From NCBI RefSeq assembly GCF_000499385.1, contig NW_013651893.1, positions 30,860-94,859 of the forward strand: 64,000 nucleotides of DNA, written 5' to 3'. Position numbers and translations under genes: made by a program. The notes below the pieces were generated by a model. It worked only from the letters and a program-made list of their open reading frames with translations, did no database searches and had not been told where the DNA came from. This DNA comes from Eimeria necatrix. Its lineage: Eukaryota > Apicomplexa > Conoidasida > Eucoccidiorida > Eimeriidae. This document shows, piece after piece, positions 47,032-60,400 of this stretch; the stretch's first letter is position 1, and the number at the start of each line of letters is the position of its first letter.

Positions 47032-47409
47032 ATGCTGGCTTCAGCACAGGAAGTGCTCCTTTCTCTTCGGGAAGGCGTGGTCGACTTCACCGCCCAGCAA
47101 GTTCTACAGCGCTTGGTAACGATGCTGTTTGCGTTGGGCACCTGTTTTGGATTTATTTACGGCTTTGCAACGGAATCCTTTTATGACAGCGTTTTATGCG
47201 TGATGGTGATGGCTGCTATTGCCACTGTCATTTGCGTGCCTTCATGGCCCCTGTACAAGCGCAACACTATTGATTGGGCCCCGCATGACCCAGAACGCAT
47301 AGCAAAGCTGTACGAAGAAGAGATGGCTCAAGCCAGGTCTTTAAAGGAGGCTGTTTCTGCGTTGCCGAGCAAGAAAAAAGGCCAAGTAAACCCCAAGAAG
47401 AGGAGTTGA
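47032..47409 (+). CDS. SPC1: Signal peptidase complex subunit 1 (SPC12/SPCS1)
   Basis: ATG start; 125 residues in one exon, within the usual 80-130 of the family. A short cytosolic N-terminus (VVDFTAQQVLQRL) leads into two membrane helices (about 28-48 and 52-70) separated by a tight turn. The family hallmarks are the GFIYGFATESF segment at the end of helix 1 and VPSWPLYKRNTIDW after helix 2, followed by a basic Lys-rich C-terminus (SKKKGQVNPKKRS). Both termini face the cytosol in this family. The subunit belongs to the ER signal peptidase complex, which removes signal peptides from secreted proteins, and it modulates substrate selection rather than catalysis. Confidence 0.92.
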   Translation: MLASAQEVLLSLREGVVDFTAQQVLQRLVTMLFALGTCFGFIYGFATESFYDSVLCVMVMAAIATVICVPSWPLYKRNTIDWAPHDPERIAKLYEEEMAQARSLKEAVSALPSKKKGQVNPKKRS

Positions 47410-48485
47410 GATCAGACCTGACAAAGGGGTCCAGCTGCCAAGCTGCATGGTGTTGACGACGAGGCCAGAAAATACTAGCACTACTACACACGCAGGGATG
47501 AAAAACCGCCCTTACAGACGAGAGGGAAGTCGGCGCAGGGGTAGAACGGGCTGGAGACAAGTGCAGCTTTAGTAACCCAAAGAGGGTGCCTCCTGATTTC
47601 TGCAGAGATTCAACAGACCTTTTGTAAAGCATTTTGAATATATGACTTTGCCGGGCTTTGAATTTTTGTTCTCTTACAAGGAGCCCTTTTGAGCGCTTTT
47701 AGCCCGACTGCAGACACCGCTAAGGACACAGATACAGTGTGGACAGAATAATTACGGGGACGAATGCACGCACAGTAACTGTGGAACGAAGAGTAACAGA
47801 TATGCGCGACTGCATCTCAAATTGCCCGGAAGCTCTTTCACACATCAACAGAGGCAGCAGGCTCAAGGACATGGAGGGCACGTGGACCTGCGGCGGTCGA
47901 GCACATAGGTTAGTATGGAACAGCACTATGCAGTGGCTTGGCTGGAGTTCAGTTTCAGCTGCACTAGCAGAGAGATCGGCTCAAGTAAAGCCCCAATCCG
48001 TTGAGTGCATTGAGAGAGACTGTCCTGTATCTTCCCAGAAGGCACGGAAACATTGAAGGCAAAGTGGTGCCGCTTTTGCACGCTGAATTAGCTCTGGGAC
48101 TACTTGCTGGTTCTGCAAAAACACGCTGAAGGCCAGATTAGTGGACTGACCTAGCCCGTCTGTCGCTTTGTCTAGTACTTTACTTCTGCCTGTCTAGTTC
48201 AGTAGAATGAACGCGTTTACCACGTCGCTAATCGGCGACCGGCTGCGTACTGCCCGAGCTAGGAATGCTTAGCGCTTGAATGCTCTGTGATTGCTCAATA
48301 GCCAGCGAAGAACTTGTCTTGTTCATTTGCGGCTAGCCAGCAAGCGAGCTGCTCGGTTCTGCGCAGCGTCGTTGCTCTTTGATTGGCTGACACGCACTGA
48401 AGGTGACTCTCGTCAAGGGAACTCGTGTGCAGGATAGCTCTACCCGAGTTAGTCTCCTTGAGTTTTCGAAGCAGCGCTGGCTGGA
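47410..48485. other. Intergenic, between convergent genes
   Basis: No supported gene. It should hold the 3' UTRs of the signal peptidase subunit gene and of the large membrane protein gene. Confidence 0.4.
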
Positions 48486-51400
48486 CTAGGCGTGGATATG
48501 TCTCCCCGGGGCCATGTCGCCTTGAGGGAAACTTCGTAGGCCTCTGTTTCTGCCATGCCCGTGAGAGGCGGAATGCTGCCTAGTAAGTCGGCCCCTTTGC
48601 TTTGACCATCGTGGAGACCCACTGGCTGGTGCGACAGCTGCCGCCACTGCAGATTCCCGCCTTTGACTTGCTGCCATTACCATGCAGCTAGCAGAATCCT
48701 CAGGGTAGAGTTCATCCTCCTCTGATACAGGGATGCCTGCAGAAGGGATCCCGCTCTCGCCGAAGGCAGCATGAGCTATTTCTTCCAGGGATTTGCCCCT
48801 GCGAGAGACTGTATGCTGCAGCTGCTGCTGCTGCTGAGGGGCCAGGGCTTCTCGCTGAGAGTATGTGGGCAGTGAATCTGCTTCAGTTACTCCTTGGGGC
48901 TCCCACCCTGAAACTGCTGCAGCAGCGGCTGCTCTTGCTGCCACTACGTCCGTGGCGAACTTCTGCTCTGCAGTCGGAGCAGCAGTGTAAGCTGCATTTA
49001 CTGCTCCAGGTCGGTTTCCCCTGAGCGGGAGCACGTCCATTTGCCGAAAATTACCCTTACATTTATCAGATGCATCTGCAGCGTGCTGCTGCTGCAGCTT
49101 CCGTTGGTGCTGCTGTTGCTGCTCAGGATAGGCATGGTGCCTGTGCTCCTCGTCAACAGCAGCAACGAAGCTGTTGCTGTCTCCTTCTTCCCTTACGAAC
49201 CCCCTGTCTCCGGTTAGGCCTGTGTAGTAAACAGGGGCGTAGAAGGCTAAGCAGTTGTCATCTGTAGAGGCAGCAGCAGCTGCTGCTTCTTCAGAGGGAA
49301 AAACAGGCGGGAATGCAGCAGGTCTTTGTTGACGTCTCTGTTGCTGCTGTTGCCCTGCTTCAAGCAAGGAAGGAAGAGGTGTCCCTTCATACGCTCCTGT
49401 GGCGTAAATTGCAGGTGCCGCATTCGTTTTGGTGCCGTGGCGCAGCGGCTGCGGGGGAAGGGGGCCTCTGTACGGGTCTGTTTCTGCTGCTGCACTATGC
49501 ATCTCTCCAATGGATGGCTCCTCTGCCCCTGCGGGGGAAAGGAAGTCCCTGCCGATGTCGCTGCTGGTAGGTCCAGCATCTCCTTCATCCTGCTGCTGCC
49601 GTTGCTGTAGTTTTGCTGCCCTTTTCTGTCGGCGCCGCGCACGAAGCCACCAAAGGGCCAGTAGGGCCACAACCAAGACAAAGAGAAGCAACAGACAACT
49701 GAACACTAGCAGTGTATCGCTGACGGGTTTAGGAGGCTTTGGAGGCTCCTGTCGCAGCTCTCTTTGGCACTTCAGTGCAGCACCTAGTAGCATAGGGGTA
49801 GAGCCCTTCATGCTGTTGCTGCCTTTGGAGACTGTTGCCGCTAAACTTGCTCCTTCGACATTGGATTCTACAGATGCGACTGCTGTTGCACTTGTGGAGT
49901 CTTCGTCTGAGAGCACCGCTGCTCCTTCCGTTGTCTGTGCCGCTTCTGCCGACGTAATTGCTTCTGGAGCCGAATCCACGCGCAACTTCAGCTGCTGAGC
50001 CAGGGCCTCCGCTGCCTCTCCTGAGGCAAATGCCCCCATAGGCAAAGGCTCGCGTGGCCCCAAATCTAGCAGTCTTCCATCTTTGCAAGCTGCATAAGTA
50101 AACGGCTGCTGCTGCTGCAACTGCGGCTGCTGCTTCCGCTGCACTGAAGTTGAGACGAATCCTCTGGCGCATCCTACTCTAAAGAGCTGAAGTGACACTC
50201 CAGCCCTTTGAAAGGTGGCGGCGAGGGCTTGAGCTACGTCGCTGTTGATAAAGGCTGCCCCAGCAGGACCTTCATGGCTTGTAGATGCTGTGGGCAGACT
50301 GTCAACCTTGAGTGTTGGAGGCAGCTGAGAGAGGGCAATGGCGCAAGGGCTCGTCTCGGCAATGGCTGCGAAGTCTTTTATGCACTTGAGCTGCCGTTTT
50401 CCCCACACTCCATTGCTGCACGCAACCGTTTCAGTCTTGGGCATCGTGTCCGCAGCAGCGACAAACCCCGAAGCGCAGTAGATAGTCCTCCGATCCCCGT
50501 CAGCCTCGCCTGCCCCGCTGGCTATGAAGGCAGGCCCTAGAACTGCAGGGTCTGACGCTTCGTAAGGACCGCACGGTTTTCTGCAGCGCAGTATGCGCTC
50601 ACGAGAGCCACCAAGGGGGCCTCTGTGGAGGCCCTGAGAACCGTTTCTGCCAACTGCAGGCGCCAAAGGGCTCCACCGGCCCTGTTGACACATGAGCTCT
50701 TGAGGGCTTGAGCCAGCAACAGGAGAGTATCCACGCCCGCACTCCACCTACAGCAGCAGAAGCACAACATACACATCTATGATGTTGCTGCATGAGCAAA
50801 TGCATTAGCTACGGCAGCACGAACTGCAACATGCACGCAGCAGGTGATAGGTGACGAGCACTAGCCTAAGCAGTCTCCGACGCAGCAACACGAGAAGCAC
50901 TATTAGCACTCCCACAGACACGGCTTACCACCCACAGCACATGGCCAAAACACTTTAGCAGGGTCAGTTGCACATACACGAATGCAGCGGCAGAAGCAGA
51001 TTTTCTCACTGTGATGATGCTGCCGTGTTCGTTGGTTGCCGCATTTGAATGGAGTCTATATGCCTCGAAGACAGAGACATTTAGTGGGGCGCTGAGGCCG
51101 TCGTTTGTGTTGCACGACACATCTCGCGTAGAAATACGACCCAGCCCCCACGTGCCTTTCTCTGGTCGCAGAAGCAGCAACTGCTGCTGCTGCCGTCGGC
51201 TACCGCCACTACTATTGCTGCTGCTGCTACCAGGAGACGCAAAAGCTATTTGACTAATTGAGACACTATCAGGAGGGACAAAAACAGAATGGGGTGAAAG
51301 TGCCGCTGCGGGTAGTAGCGGGATGGGGTGTAGCAGCAAGGGACCTAAAGCACCCTGTTGCTTCTGCAGCTGCTGTTGGTGTTGCTGCTGTCCCATAGAA

Positions 51401-54400
51401 GAGCTAAAAATGGCGGCTTGCTGCCGCTGCAGCTCAGCAGACAACAGCGCAGCCAACCCAGTCGGTCCGTCCTTTCTTAATCGGTCCACTGCCTGAGGCG
51501 AAGCATACCAGCACAAAAAAATCTCTTCTTTCGTTCCTAAGCCTTTGTTCCCGCGTGTTGTGGAGTCTTGACGTTAATGGCTCCTTCCATTTCTGTCTTT
51601 CTGTGCCCTTTCCGCCTCTTTTCATTGTTCCGCGTCTTCCCGTTTCTGTGTTTTCTCCCATACAAGCAAAGTAGAGATGCCTGTTCATATCATTATTCAT
51701 TTTTGAGTTGTAGGGCTTTGCCACTATTTTTGGGACCGAGGGATAAATTTTACTTGGAGGAAATGGGCTTTGTTGCTGAGGGGGCCAGCGTCAATAAGTG
51801 CATGAACATCGACTCCTTCCCAGGTTCTTACAAGCAGCACATCGCCTACAGGAATACCCAAAGCCCCAGATAGGACGTCTCTAAGCACATGACGCAGCGC
51901 CTCTTCTCCCTCACCGCTGCTGCTACCATCGCTGCTGGCCTTTAGGGCGTCGTAGTTCAGACCCTCCAGAGTCGCATCGACGGCGAACACGGTGCGGTTA
52001 AGGCCTCTAGAACATGTGCGATCTAGGGGCATCTGATAAGCAACACGACTCAGAATTCATGCGGATTGAGAGGCAACCAGACAGTGGCAACAGCAGAAGC
52101 AGTGGAAGCGGCACAAACAGCAGCAAGAGCCCGTATAGTAGATTCACTGCAAAGTTAGGTACATGCATTGTCGAAGTGAAGGCAGCAGAAGGGGCAAACG
52201 CAGCGCAACCGCAGAAGTTGAAGGGATGCTGGCGGCACCGGGAACACACACGGCAGCAGCAGAAGTAATATTAGCTCCCAGCGACAGCAGAAACAGCAGA
52301 AGCACCAGCAACAGCCAGAAGCACCTTGCAGTCAGCCTCGATGAACGCTACAGACCGATAAAGCTCCATAGGTCCTGAAGTCCCTTCCAGTTCCCCCCAA
52401 AGAGATTCAACAAGCCGTAGGAGCTGCGGTGTAACTGCGTCCGGCATCTGCTGCTGCAGTAATGCGAGCTGATGCCGCTGCTGCTCTCGTTGTTGATGGT
52501 CTATGTACAGCAAATCGCGTAGCAACTCCAGCTGAGGAGCAATGCAACAACCGTGCTGTGCCTGTAGTTCTGAGCAGCAGACGTAAAGTAGAAAAATGTG
52601 ACATACCCCGGTGAAGCAGACGCGTGGAGTGGAGACGAAAAAATAACAAAGCACGCGTATACAAAATCAGCTATATGAATAGATACGCACCGCACACATC
52701 AATAGGCAACTAGCTGACAAGCTGATGATATAGACGAGCAACCGACACAGCTTTAAACCCACTTCCAACACTGATAGCAGCAAAAACGGCACAAACTGCA
52801 AGAGAAGTAACGGCAACAAAAGATACATTCAAGCGGAGCATTAACGCAGCGGCCGTGGAAGCAAAAGTAGGAGCAACAACAAAGCCAGCAGCAACGGAGG
52901 CGACACTCTCAAGGGTTTGTGTACTTACCCTGCATTTCCTGTCTGCATTCCTTCTTCACGCAGTGAAAGGCTTTAGAAAAAGGGAAGCAAGGGCTGTCTC
53001 TGCTGAGAGTCTCTTCCTCCAGCGTATCCACAATTGGCTGCAGTAGAGGCTGTCGCTGCGCCAGACAGTCTCCCTTGTCAAATGCGCATGCCGCTGTGTT
53101 GCAGGTAATATCGCAGTCGCCGTCGCCCACGAACGCCAGTGGGCAGTGGCACTGGGGAAGGTCTGCTGCTGCTGCGGGCTCATATGGATACACTGCTCCT
53201 AGTGCTGGTGCTGCACTTACGCTCTCTGCCGGCACCAGCAGCGCTCCACACGTTTTGTCTTCAGCGCTGCGGAGACAAAAATTTCTACCAATGCTCTGCA
53301 TAGCAGTGCCGATGGCCCAGTCATGAGGATGCACCTGTTGCAGCAGCAACTGCTGCTCCCTTTGCAGCCGGTGCTGCTCTATGTGGCTTGGCAGGTGCGG
53401 GCGCAAGAGCTCCTTCCCGGCAAGTCTGTACACTTCTAGAAGGCATGGAGCTGCTGGATCACTACTACAGAATTCAGCTGCTGCTCCCCGAACAGGCAAC
53501 GCAGCGAACGGGTTACTTCCTCCCAATGCAAGCACTTGGGGAGCACAATTCTTTCCGTCCACCTCTGTACATAGCAGGGAAATAACCGCGGGCAAGCGCC
53601 GCAGGTCTGTCAAGAGGCCACGAACACCAACTCCAACCACGCTTTCTTCCAGCTCTTTGCTGTCTCCCGCTGCTGCTGCTGCGGCTGCTGCGTACGCGGG
53701 AGATTGCTGCTGCTGCTCTTGCTGCATGCCTGGCAGCATGAGGTCTACGTGCTCCCTAAGCTGCTGCAGCAATGAGACATAGCGGATGTTACTGTTGAAA
53801 CAAGCGTTGCCGCTGCTGCCGGGGCACATGTGTTGGCGCAGCTGTTGCTGTAAATGGGTTGTCTGGTGTAATCGCTGCAGTTGCTCGAGTGTATCACCAG
53901 CTTGGCTGAAGCAGTGCTTTCCATCTTCAACATAACAAAAGATCTGAAGCAGATCCTTGAACAGTTGTAACAGCTCCTCATCCTGCAATGTTGCAGCATT
54001 GGATGCAGAGGCTGAACCAGGTGCATTGCCAGGGGCAGCAGCGGAAGCAGTTTTGCTGCTGCACTCTGTTGCTTCCTGCAGCGCCCGTTTGAAGTTGGCG
54101 TTGCATGTGCCTTTACAAAAAGAAGCAACTTTCAGAGCTGACCGTCCAAAGGCGAGGGCCCCGCACTCCCCTACAAGCAGACGCGATACCCCATCAACGA
54201 GACCTTGCATACAAGGGCTAAGGCGACGCTGCTGGCGCTGCTGCTGCTGGAGAGATGGCGAGACTTCCAGCTGTGGGGCGCGCAAGATTGGAGGCCCAAA
54301 GAGCAGGAGCTCAGCTTCTCGCCACTGCAGGGGCGGAGCATCCCCGTGGATTGCAGCTGATCCTAACAGAAGAAGCTCTTCGTCGACACGTCGTTCTGCT

Positions 54401-57400
54401 CCTGCGGGTGCTGCGCTGATCGCCCGAGGCAATGCTTCTCCGCTGATAATGTTGGTAGCTGCAGCCATCACTTGACTCTGCATGCACGCTGCAGCGAAAG
54501 CAGCGATTCGTGCTGCTTCGTCAGCTGCTGCAGACTCTTCTAGCCCTGCTGCTGCACCTGTGACCCAACTGCCGTTATCGCAAGTCACCTTGAGAGACAG
54601 CGAGGCGCTGCTGTTGCATGAAAACCGAATGCTTGATCCATGTCTGGTCATCTCAACCGGAAACACCTCCGGCTGCTGTTGCTGTTTCTGGTGGAGCTTC
54701 TTCAGTGAAGTCGAGAAGAGCCTGGGCTGCATCACAAACTGTTTCAACAGCAGAGGGCTACAACTGCTGCAGGGCTCGCAGAATGGGCCACCACAGTCGA
54801 CGCCCTCTTCATCTCTATCTTTTTTCCGGTTGTAGCAGCTGCCACAGCTGCTGTTGCAGGACTCGCCGCACCGAACACCCCACTCTCTCCACTGCGCCTC
54901 AGAAGGACTTCCAGAAGCTCCTGGGCACTGCCTTACGCACATGTCCTTTCGTAGGTTACCTGCCCAGGTCCCATCGAGGCATTCCAGCTGCTGCAGCAGC
55001 TGCTGCTGCTGTTGTTGCTGCCGCTGAGTTGAGTCAAAGTGAGGGGAACAGCCAACCGATATTTTCTCCCCCTCTCGCCAAAGGAACCTGCGGGGCCTTC
55101 GGGTGACCCCTCGCTTGGTTGAAAATATTATCGCGAAGTGAGCCGGCAGAGGAGGCAGGCTGCAGGTGGCGCTACATCTTAGCAGTACGCCATCACTACC
55201 GCTGCTAGTGGCATTTTCTACTGGGTCCTCTAACTTATTGTGGTGTGACTGCTGACGGTGCTTCTGTGCGTCGGGTTGTGATTCCCAGCGCCCGTCAACG
55301 CAGGTGATGGTATGCGGCTGTTTTGTTGCTTCTATTGCTACTGCTGATGTTTCTAGAGGGTTGTGTTGCTGGCCGCCACTGCATGTAACCTCTGCTGTAT
55401 CTCCGTGTTTGAAAATCTGCTGCTGCTGCTGCTGCTGTCGTACCAAAACGTAGTGCTCGCCAAGGTCATCTAAAGGGTTGCGGCAGCCGGCGGCGCATGT
55501 GGTGGACCTGAAAGACCAGAGACCTTCTTCGCACCGGAGGATTTCCTCTGAAGGCCCTCCCAGGAGCAGACTGCCCTCGGCGCATGTAATTTTCACTGCT
55601 GCCCCTGTAGCGTCTCCTGGGGCAGCTGATTCGATGGAGGTGACTGTATACGCCCTACGGTTGAGGTTAAGCGGCGGGCAGAGAGGACTGCATGCAAAGG
55701 GTGGAGTTCCAGATCCGTTCTCTCGAACCCACTGGCCGTCCTCGCACGTAAAACTCGAAGAAAGCCCTCCCATTGGGCCCGCATAGCCTGCAGAGGACCA
55801 GCGGCAGCATCCCCAACACATGCATTCGATAGACCCAACCAAGTCAACAAAAGCTTTGGCCGTGGCATCAAAAGCAGAAGCATAAAGAGTAATAACGGCA
55901 GTATTTCTACCAACAGGAACAAGGACGGCACCGGCGACAAGTGTATCCCTAGCGGAAAGAACTGCTGCAAAAGGATCAGAAGCAATAACTACAGCAAAGA
56001 GTGCAAAAGCAAAAGCACTAGTGGTAAGAGCCACTAGCAGCTACGGTGGCTTCAGCAGCAGCAGCAGCGGACCTTCCTTGCAGGTTGCTGTCCAAACACT
56101 GCCATGGTGCACGCCCTCGCCTCTTAATTCCGCTCCCTCTGGAGTTATCGGCGGCTGTCGGCAGCTGCGTCTGCAATTAAGGGTCACAGATGGTGCCCAA
56201 CCGTCTTCTGTGCATGTTAATATCTGCTGCTCTTGCTCCTGCTCGGGCACTGTAGATTCAATGCACCTGACAATGCGTTCCTCTCCCTCCGCTGCCGCTG
56301 CTGTTGCTGCATCTTCTCCTTCATCCTCGTTGGCTTCGTCTTGGTTGTGTGACAAGGTTACAAGATAGCCGGGTCCCAGGGAGGGCCCCAGCGGGGGACA
56401 GAGAGCAGCGCATTTGAGCGTCAAAGGCTCCCAACGGCCTCCCAGACACCTGAGAGTTTGTTGCGGGCTACCATCCGAAGCTGCTGCCGCGTCCGCGCAA
56501 CGGACAACAACCGCAGACCCCGAGATGCCTTCAATAGCTTCAGCGCTCTCTTCGAGCTCATACGCATCAGCCAACTGAGGATAACGCCCACAGCGCGGCA
56601 CGCAAGGCGTGAGGGCCCCTTGCCATCTGCCATTGGTGCACCGGAGCTCTCCTGCATTTTGGCTATCGCCTCCCTCTATGAGATCTAGGGGAACAGACAG
56701 GCCTTTCACACAATGCACAAAGGCAACAGCACCCTCAGCGACACGGGAAGCTCTCCCGGGAACCCCACTTTCTATGACACTCTCTGCTGGGGAAACGAGC
56801 AGCTCGTAAGATGTTTCGTCACCTGCTGTTGCCTGCGCCTCAGGCCCGTCTGGTTCGGCTGCTTCAGCCGCTGCTGTAGCTGCCGCTGCACCCACAAGAA
56901 GCCTGCAGTGGGTGGTAACAGCAGAAAATGTAACTGTCTGTGATGCAAGGGGCCCCCAAGGGTTGTAGGACAAATCTGTGAAGGCTCCCAAGTCTGCCGT
57001 CAAGTCATACTCTTTTCCTGCCTCTAAAGGTGCCTGGAGAGAAAGCTCAACTACTCCGTGCTCTTCCTCCGACTCCGCTTCATCCTGAGAGCTCTCAGAA
57101 GCCACCTTATGGTCGCTCGTTTGGTGATCTGTGCTACTAGAGGAAGGCTGGGGTGATCGGATCAAGACAGAGCCCGTTGGCCCTCTCATGCCTGCCTCCT
57201 GATCTGTTACCCATTCCGCTACGGGAGTTTTCTCTCCTCTTGCTGTAAGTCGAAGGGAAGCCCAGTGGCCATAATTAATGGGTTTGTTGAAGACAAGGGT
57301 TATGGGCTCCAGCGGCAGCCCTGTTTCGTTATTAAGCTTGAGAACACGGAAGCCCCCAGAACCAGGAAGGCCCCCTTGCGCCGGCTTTACATCGATGAGG

Positions 57401-60400
57401 GTGGGCGGGAGGTGGTCTGGATTATCTCTGCAAACGAAGGCAGCGAACGGCTGTTCTTCTCTCTTCTTACCCGTCCACTTGTGCCACAGGCCTGTAGGGG
57501 GCAGTTGGGGTCCCCCCTTTTCTCCCCGTGGGAATCCTTGGAGAAGGGAAACGTCGGCAAAGGCTAAGAAAGCCCCCTCATCAAGATCTGTGTCTATTAC
57601 CCAATTCCCTGGTTCCTCATCCGTCTCTTTTCTATAATAAATAAAGAAAGCGTTGCCTTCTGCTCCCCGCCAGCCAGCATGACCGTTAAGTGGGTCAATT
57701 GGGGTATAGAGTCCATTGCAATTGCCATTTTCCGTACCGAATCCTGTTACATAGAGGAGGGGGCAACCCCCGTCCTTAGCCACCCTGAAGGGTATGAAGG
57801 GGACGGTATCAGAAGGATTACCCGTCAAATCCGTCACAAACCCAAACTCTATGCTTAGCTTGTAGGAGCCCTGAGGCAAAGACGATAACTCCTCGTCGGG
57901 AGTCACGGTAAGAATTTGACCTTGTCTCTCCAGCAGCCATTTACTGCTGCCGCTACTCTCCTCAAAGGATTCGCCAACTGCTGTTCTCACTCCTGCTGAT
58001 GTCGGTGCTCCTGCTGCTCCAGCAGTTCTTCTGTGAGCCTTGGGGAAAATCGGGGGCGAGTATCTGATGACTTTGAGTTCTTCGATTCCTTCAGGAAGAG
58101 TAATGACCCACTTGATCTCCGGGTCAAGGCATTGCACAATGAGAGAGGCTCCAGGTCTGCCGAAGACAATATCCTCGTTGAACTGCAGCTGAATCTGCTT
58201 GAGCGGAGGAATAGCTACAGAGTGCGGAGCCGGATCAGAGGCCACAAGGTTAGGTGGAAGGTCATCGGAGACGCATTCCCCCTTCGCACACAAAGCATGG
58301 ATCGGACAGTCGCTGTGAACAACACACTCTACAGAATTCAGCAAGCCTAACTCCACCCCAAAGTCTGACGGATCGTCGCAGTCTCCTCCGCTGCACCCGC
58401 ACAGACGATGAGTTCTGCAGCAACCCACACAAAGCAACAATGCAACCCAAAAGAATATCTATGCCCGCAGGAAGGTGTTTTGTGCAAGGAGCAAATGCAT
58501 GTTTGCTAACGCTGCTCCTCATACAAAACTCATCACGGCAGCAAAACCACCACCAATCAAGCACCAGCAACAAAAGCACCAGGAGCAGCGTACCCAAAAA
58601 AGTGGTTGACGCCAAGGTGTACATCGCACTTTCCGTCTCCGTCTACATCAGCGACACAAGGCATTGCGCTTTCCGGGAGGAAGTTTGGGTCTAAGGCGGC
58701 CTCCGGTCCACACTTAAGGTGAGCCGCAATGGGTATGACTTTCAGGGCCTCTGTGACGCCTCTTGCTGCTACATTCTCAAGGGTACAGTCTTGATTGCGG
58801 ACGCATGCAAAGGCATTGACACTGGCGGCTGCAGCAGAGACGAGGAAGCCGCCGCAGTGGTCCTTGATGCAGTACGCCAGCTGCCTGTCGGCGCAGTGAG
58901 CGTTTGTCAGGCACTCTTGTACAGACACCCTGCCTATGGGCACCCTAAAGTCCCGCATGTGGTTGCAGGGGAGCTCATCGCCGTTGTTGTCCACTCCAGG
59001 ACAACCGCATAAACGCACGCCTTCCACTGTGTTGGCGCGACTCAGCCGGCGCGCTACACCAAAGCGCAGCTCACAGGACGAAGATGGAGAAGAAGAGCAT
59101 ACCCACTTGTTCGCGTTGCTGAAGATCGAGCTGTCGGGCTTCAAATTGACAGAGGCGCCACATTCTTCATCTGGCCCAATGCCTATGACCATAAAGTTCT
59201 CTTTCTCTCCCTTCGTCGGAATGTCTCCTTTCTCCGCGTCACAGTGGTAGCCCTCCACACACCGAATGAGCCTCTCTCCCTTCAAGTCCGGAATGAATCC
59301 ACGACAACGCCCCGACACACAGCGCCCGTAGCCCCGCAAACAGTCAACGTGCTTACGACACTCAGAACCCTCAGGTTCAGAAGGGTCGGGCTCCTTAGGT
59401 AGATTAGCTGCCCTGTCCTCGATGAACTGAAGCTTACGCAACTGAGGCGGAGGCGGGGGGTGCTGCTTCTGCTGAAGCTGCTGTTGTTGAGGCTGGTGCT
59501 GCTGAAGTTGTTCTTCCTGAGACGTTTTGTGCTGGCGTGCCTGCTGAAGCTGTTTTCTAGAATATTGGTCATCACCGGCCTGAAGGTGTAACAAGCCTAC
59601 GAGAGTGGCGCCTAAGCAATCAAGAGCTGTGGGTCCTGCGCGGCACCCACAGAGTGTAGCAGTAGCTGGCAAAACTTCCAGTTCCACCACGCCTGAACCC
59701 CCTTTTTCTTTTCTGCCTTTCACAACTTCTTGTCCTCTTGATTGCATTATGGCCTTCATGTCTTCAGGACGGACGTGGACGATACAGCGACTGCCTCCGC
59801 TGATTGGTCTGCAAGGAAGGCGTAGAGGAGTAGAAGCCTGCAACGCACGGCAAAGACAGAGTCTCTCCTGATAGCTCATGCGCATAAAGGAAAGAGGAAT
59901 AACAAGACAATCAAATTCGTAGGAGCGATTCAAGGGCTAGACAGGACTTGCCTCTGAAGCTGCTTGGCAGCTGGGGTACACCCCAGGAAATGCCCGAACA
60001 AAGTGCTCTGTAGACCCCAAGCCAACCCCCTTAATGCTAGGCAGCTCGCACGGGAGGCCTACGATGCATGAAAAACTGGGTAGCAACAGTTTCTTCTGCT
60101 CTTCTATGGAAGGAAGGATTTGCAGAGGTTCTGTGTCCTCAATGGTCTCTCGAGCTTCAGCTGCTGCACCCCCTTTTCTAATTTCCAGTGGTGGCACTAC
60201 TTCTTTGGTTGCTTCTATCGAACCTAATTTGACATTTTTATGCGATGCTGTAGAATTGCTTCCCGCTGTTGACGCGAGGGCGCCATCAGCAACAGCAGCA
60301 GAGGAGGGGGAAACGTCAGGATCAGAGTCAGCCGTAGCCGGCGCTTCAAAACCCGTGATCCGTAGGAGGCCTATTGGCACTGAGAAGTCCTCATTGGAAC

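Noticed and set aside
53957..54475. 172-codon plus-strand frame, and other plus-strand frames over 49-60 kb
   Set aside because: They overlap the giant membrane protein exons in antisense and have no motifs.
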